In this document: positions 60,536-64,000 of the stretch, piece by piece
Numbering within the stretch: position 1 is the stretch's first letter
Layout: each line of letters opens with the position of its first letter
Source: JAZGGS01 sp963714405
GTDB lineage: Bacteria; Bacteroidota; Ignavibacteria; Ignavibacteriales; Ignavibacteriaceae
Direction: 5' to 3'
DNA length: 64,000 nucleotides
Assembly (NCBI GenBank): GCA_963714405.1
Contig: CAVQOH010000002.1
Location: forward strand, 496,001-560,000
Notes under the pieces: model-generated
Told to the model about the DNA's origin: nothing
The model's input: the letters and a program-made list of their open reading frames with translations, nothing else
Databases searched by the model: none
Made by a program: the position numbers and the translations under genes

Positions 60536-62551
60536 ATGGCATCTTTTGTACGGATTATTGGTGTTATTCTACTGCTCTCAACATTTACTTTCGCTCAAGA
60601 AAGCCTGGTATTTGATAACGAGACAGATCTATCTGGCAATTTTACATACCAGGTTGACCCCAACTGGATATACCAATCAGATAATTCAGCAGCTTTGCTC
60701 TATGATAACGGTCCTGCATTTAACGTACCGGGCGGAGGACCGGTGGCAGGTTCAGATTTAAGCTTACTGGAAAACACCACTCTTGGTATGAGTACTTTAG
60801 GATTTGGTGCTCAAATTTCTGCATCAGCAAATAACAGAATTGCTGATGATTTTATTATTCCTACCGGTGAGACCTGGACAATTGACTCTGTTGTGTTTTA
60901 TGCATATCAAACCAGTGGAGGGATTCCATCAACAATAACCGCAGTTAATGTGAGAATTTGGGATGGAGATCCATCCGTAAGTGGTACGGTAATTTGGGGC
61001 GACACTTCAACAAATGTAATGACTAACACCACATTTTCTAATATATACAGGCATTCTGAAACATCTCCAGGAACAACCAGGGCTATTATGCAAAACCAGA
61101 CTTCGATCAATACAACTTTAGGAGAAGGAACTTACTGGATTGATTTTCAATTTGCCGGCTCCACATCTTCAGGCCCCTGGGCACCTCCTATTGCGATATT
61201 AGGCACAGCTTTAACTGGAAACGGTCTTCAGTATATCGGGTCAACCCAAACATGGGGACCAGCAGAAGATCTTGGAACATCTGCACAACAGGGATTTCCT
61301 TTTCTAATTTATGGTAGCACTGGCGGAAGCGGCGGCGGAACATTCCCTGAGATTTTATATTACAAATTTGATGAAGCAGGATCAGATTCCACTGAAAACT
61401 TTGCTGTTCCTGGCAGTGGTTTTGATTACGCACAGGTTATAGGTGCTCATACTCTTGGTTCAACAGGGCAATTTGGTGCTGCGTTAGTTGCTGGTGGTGG
61501 CACCGGTGCTGTTGATTATGTAAATACTGGCTGGATTACAGATCTCGGAGCTAGTGATTGGACCATCAGCCTGTGGTTAAACGATCTGCTCGATGTAACA
61601 AACTTGAATTACATTTTTGGAGATAACACAGCAGGTTCCTTCCGCTGCTTCTATAATGGCGTGGCTCCAACAGGTGGCATTATTCTAAGAGGTCCATCAA
61701 TGACAGATGTGGGAGTTACTGGAGTACAGCCAGGTCCGTCAGTTGTTCATTTTGTGTACGATTCATCTGTCCCAGAAATAAGAGCCTATCTAAATGGAGC
61801 ATTTCAAATAAATGTGGTTCAAGCTGCACCATTGAATATTAATGGAACCGCTCCATTCAAAGTTGCGGGTTACAGTTCTTCATCAGGTATGGAAGCTGGT
61901 GGACTTTTAGATGAGTTCCGTTTTTACAACCGGGCACTTGATAGTGCAGAAGTTGCATCCACCTGGAACATTACTATTATTCCTGTTGAATTAACTTCGT
62001 TTACAGCTTCTGTAAATAATAATGATGTTACACTGAACTGGGCTACAGCATCTGAATTAAACAACAATGGGTTCCAGGTAGAGAGAAAATCCAATGGAGA
62101 ATTTGAGCCAATTGGATTTGTTCCTGGTTTTGGTACTACCAGTGAAACAAAAACATATTCATTCTCTGATGCAAATCTGAATCCTGGAGTTTATTCCTAC
62201 AGGTTAAAACAAATAGATTATGATGGCAGTTTTGAATATTCTGACCCGGTTGAAGTTACTATTATTGTGCCGGATGTATATTCATTACATCAGAATTATC
62301 CTAATCCATTTAACCCAACTACAAAGATTACCTTTACACTTGCTGCAAATGCAAATGTTACTTTAAAGGTATTTGATATTCTTGGGCAGGAAGTTATGAC
62401 ACTCATTAACAACGATCTTACTGCAGGAGTTCATAATTATGACTTTGATGCAGCAAGCTTTAACAGTGGTGTTTACTTCTACAGGATTGAAGCTAACGGA
62501 GTTGATGGATCTAATTTTACCAATGTTAAGAAAATGATCTTACTGAAGTAA
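60536..62551 (+). CDS. Secreted LamG/concanavalin-fold protein with T9SS-type sorting domain (1)
   Basis: A 671-residue exported protein from ATG 60536, chosen for the GGAGGTATCT ribosome-binding site and signal peptide (RIIGVILLLSTFTFAQ); the longer open frame upstream is not coding-like. The N-terminal region (25-255) is of unknown fold (DDFIIPTGETWTIDSVVFYAYQTSG). A LamG/concanavalin-like beta-sandwich lies at about 270-480 (LYYKFDEAGSDSTENFAVPGSG, DWTISLWLNDLL). A fibronectin-like/PKD part follows (VELTSFTASVNNNDVTLNWATASE). The sorting module LHQNYPNPFNPTTKITFTL ... VKKMILLK ends it. It probably binds carbohydrates on the surface. Confidence 0.85.
   Translation: MASFVRIIGVILLLSTFTFAQESLVFDNETDLSGNFTYQVDPNWIYQSDNSAALLYDNGPAFNVPGGGPVAGSDLSLLENTTLGMSTLGFGAQISASANNRIADDFIIPTGETWTIDSVVFYAYQTSGGIPSTITAVNVRIWDGDPSVSGTVIWGDTSTNVMTNTTFSNIYRHSETSPGTTRAIMQNQTSINTTLGEGTYWIDFQFAGSTSSGPWAPPIAILGTALTGNGLQYIGSTQTWGPAEDLGTSAQQGFPFLIYGSTGGSGGGTFPEILYYKFDEAGSDSTENFAVPGSGFDYAQVIGAHTLGSTGQFGAALVAGGGTGAVDYVNTGWITDLGASDWTISLWLNDLLDVTNLNYIFGDNTAGSFRCFYNGVAPTGGIILRGPSMTDVGVTGVQPGPSVVHFVYDSSVPEIRAYLNGAFQINVVQAAPLNINGTAPFKVAGYSSSSGMEAGGLLDEFRFYNRALDSAEVASTWNITIIPVELTSFTASVNNNDVTLNWATASELNNNGFQVERKSNGEFEPIGFVPGFGTTSETKTYSFSDANLNPGVYSYRLKQIDYDGSFEYSDPVEVTIIVPDVYSLHQNYPNPFNPTTKITFTLAANANVTLKVFDILGQEVMTLINNDLTAGVHNYDFDAASFNSGVYFYRIEANGVDGSNFTNVKKMILLK
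61328..61687 (+). repeat. 360-bp identical LamG-encoding repeat, copy 1
   Basis: This stretch is identical base for base to 63641-64000 by direct comparison; the repeat may extend further beyond the window. It encodes the LamG domain start (GGGTFPEILYYKFDEAGS onwards). The offset between copies is 2313 bp. Upstream of base 61328 the similarity ends abruptly. Confidence 0.95.
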
Positions 62552-62575
62552 AATTTACTCCATAATCTTCTAATT

Positions 62576-62610
62576 AAGCCGGTTCTATCTCTTGAACCGG
62601 CTTTTTTTAT
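62576..62610 (+). terminator. Rho-independent terminator after LamG gene 1
   Basis: Stem AAGCCGGTTC (62576-62585) with GAACCGGCTT (62594-62603) and a run of seven T. It is 25 bp after the stop codon. Confidence 0.9.
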
Positions 62611-62713
62611 TAATGCTAAATCTCTTCGAAAACTAAAGAGTTAAGTATTTGGCACAATAATTATTCTTATTAAAATTGCTTTTTTTTAAACATTCTTATT
62701 GCATTAATAATTT

Positions 62714-62740
62714 TTTTTTTGCAATATGGTACACTAATTT
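62714..62740 (+). promoter_or_regulatory. Shared upstream block of LamG gene 2
   Basis: TTTTTTTGCAATATGGTACACTA on the plus strand; GCAATAT is 65 bp upstream of ATG 62786. It matches the block before the first LamG gene at most positions, with two substitutions in the core. The conserved spacing suggests a common promoter or operator. Confidence 0.5.
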
Positions 62741-62785
62741 TAACCCCGAATGAGGGCTTTTAATACTTAACAAGGAGGTAGCTCT

Positions 62786-64000
62786 ATGAAACAACTTTTC
62801 AGTTTATTTTTCTTAATCATTTTTATCTCAGGTTTAGCATTTGCTCAAGTTGGTGACTCCCAAGAAACTCTTCTTGAACAAACGAGAGCACGGATCAGTG
62901 AACAAACCTCAGGTGTAGATCCTGTACAACCTGTTTCCTTCCCGATAGAAGCTGTTACCCACCCGCTATTTGTTGGCGTGGATGATGTAACTGTACCGGC
63001 TTATGTTGGAGATCCGCTCACAGTAGATTGGGATTCGGTATTCGTAGGCGCGGAAGTTTGGGGTGCAGCTTATGACATTAACAACAATAAGATTTACTTT
63101 AATGATGGTACAGATCTTTACGAGTGGCCGGTTGGCGGCGGAGCCGTAACTTTTTTGGGTACAATTACAGACACAGCTGCTACAGCACTTTCAATGGTAA
63201 GTCTTGGTTTTTATAATGGTGTTTTGTACGGTACAAGGAATGTTGGCAACGAAGCAGTTTACGAGATTAACACTTCAACTTTTGTTGCGACTGTATTTAT
63301 TGATTACGCAGAAGCAGACTTTGACTTTGGAGGTCTTGCCGTTGATCCTAATACTGGTGAATTCTATGGAACCAGTGATGACACCACCCCACTTGGCTCG
63401 GGATTGTATCGTATAAATATGGATGGAACTGGAACGCTGATTACACCTTACCCGGCAGGACAGACTGACATTGATGGATTAGCAGTTAGCAATACAGGGA
63501 TAGCTTACCTGGTTACAGACCAGCAGGATAGCATTTACATTTATGACCTGGTCGGTGGCACCTACCTGCCGGCAATAGCCAATCCGTGGACATCTTCAGA
63601 AGTTTTCTGCGGTGGTGCATGGATCTATGAGGCCGGTGGTAGCGGCGGCGGAACATTCCCTGAGATTTTATATTACAAATTTGATGAAGCAGGATCAGAT
63701 TCCACTGAAAACTTTGCTGTTCCTGGCAGTGGTTTTGATTACGCACAGGTTATAGGTGCTCATACTCTTGGTTCAACAGGGCAATTTGGTGCTGCGTTAG
63801 TTGCTGGTGGTGGCACCGGTGCTGTTGATTATGTAAATACTGGCTGGATTACAGATCTCGGAGCTAGTGATTGGACCATCAGCCTGTGGTTAAACGATCT
63901 GCTCGATGTAACAAACTTGAATTACATTTTTGGAGATAACACAGCAGGTTCCTTCCGCTGCTTCTATAATGGCGTGGCTCCAACAGGTGGCATTATTCTA
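62786..64000 (+). CDS. Secreted LamG protein (2), C-terminally truncated by window end
   Basis: An exported protein of at least 405 residues from ATG 62786 with an AAGGAGGTAG ribosome-binding site and a signal peptide (FSLFFLIIFISGLAFAQ). The N-terminal part (GVDDVTVPAYVGDPLTVDWD, AYDINNNKIYFNDGTDLYEWP, GLAVDPNTGEFYGTSDD, GLAVSNTGIAYLVTDQQDS) looks like a beta-propeller related to DUF4394/NHL proteins. From residue 286 the LamG region is identical to that of gene 1. Other parts of the two proteins are unrelated, so the LamG module was swapped or duplicated. The sorting tail would lie outside the window. Confidence 0.83.
   Translation, partial: MKQLFSLFFLIIFISGLAFAQVGDSQETLLEQTRARISEQTSGVDPVQPVSFPIEAVTHPLFVGVDDVTVPAYVGDPLTVDWDSVFVGAEVWGAAYDINNNKIYFNDGTDLYEWPVGGGAVTFLGTITDTAATALSMVSLGFYNGVLYGTRNVGNEAVYEINTSTFVATVFIDYAEADFDFGGLAVDPNTGEFYGTSDDTTPLGSGLYRINMDGTGTLITPYPAGQTDIDGLAVSNTGIAYLVTDQQDSIYIYDLVGGTYLPAIANPWTSSEVFCGGAWIYEAGGSGGGTFPEILYYKFDEAGSDSTENFAVPGSGFDYAQVIGAHTLGSTGQFGAALVAGGGTGAVDYVNTGWITDLGASDWTISLWLNDLLDVTNLNYIFGDNTAGSFRCFYNGVAPTGGIIL
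63641..64000 (+). repeat. 360-bp identical LamG-encoding repeat, copy 2
   Basis: The second copy of the repeat described at 61328-61687, identical at every position to the window end. It begins within GGSGGG-encoding DNA. The copy is likely to continue to the right. Confidence 0.95.

Overview
The window is AT-rich, gene-dense bacterial chromosome. The best fit is a member of the Ignavibacteria or a close relative in the Bacteroidota/Chlorobiota group. The main pointer is a C-terminal sorting module of the form NYPNPFNPxT...(M/K)KM(I/L)LLK on secreted proteins at 10803, 15498, 21623, 24398 and 60536. A bacterial geranylgeranylglyceryl-phosphate-synthase-like enzyme, an FbaB-type aldolase and the many TonB and outer-membrane proteins agree with this. 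No rRNA, tRNA, CRISPR array, phage or classical insertion sequence was found. The lineage is inferred from protein style only; no marker gene was compared.

Layout. 1-9.8 kb: the end of a glutamate dehydrogenase gene, small secreted or envelope proteins, a TonB protein, HAD phosphatase, FbaB aldolase, a membrane c-type cytochrome, a frameshifted serine hydrolase, a DUF192 protein, GmhA, a GGGP-synthase homologue and an ArsC/Spx-like protein. 9.8-15.3 kb: PPK2, a secreted esterase, a Trm112-like protein, an ICMT-like methyltransferase, a cell-wall amidase and thioredoxin. 15.5-26.8 kb: large secreted proteins, an ECF sigma factor followed by a TPR receptor-type Ser/Thr kinase, an IYD-like nitroreductase and a frameshifted M14 carboxypeptidase. 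26.9-45.5 kb: housekeeping genes (dicarboxylate symporter, HemW, RecN, RlmD, RsmI, ProS, PepT, a U32 peptidase split by a frameshift) plus a pair made of a tripeptidyl-peptidase-II-like secreted protease and an OPT-family transporter. 45.5-54 kb: an OmpA/TSP3 protein and a minus-strand surface-polysaccharide cluster (rfbA, rfbC, DegT aminotransferase, Wzi-like porin, fcl, gmd). 54-64 kb: MgtE, PdxB, a MORN-TonB fusion, a HExxH membrane protein, a sensor kinase and two LamG-type secreted proteins, the second cut by the window end.

The most unusual signal is a pair of stand-alone four-helix-bundle genes (43789-44163 and 48255-48614; the 23S rRNA intervening-sequence protein/Avd-like family). 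Each is bracketed by inverted arrays of short related repeats (cores AGTAGTTGGTAG and AGTAGTTAGTAG) and wedged between neighbouring genes. The repeats supply stop codons and terminal codons to adjacent genes. This looks like a compact, possibly mobile, protein-plus-repeat element.

The second strong signal is a 360-bp stretch of 100% identity between two adjacent secreted-protein genes (61328-61687 and 63641-64000), which implies a very recent duplication or gene conversion of a LamG domain. Three genes carry single-base frameshifts, and each is repaired by removing one base from a short homopolymer. That pattern suggests sequencing or assembly error at least as much as true pseudogenes.
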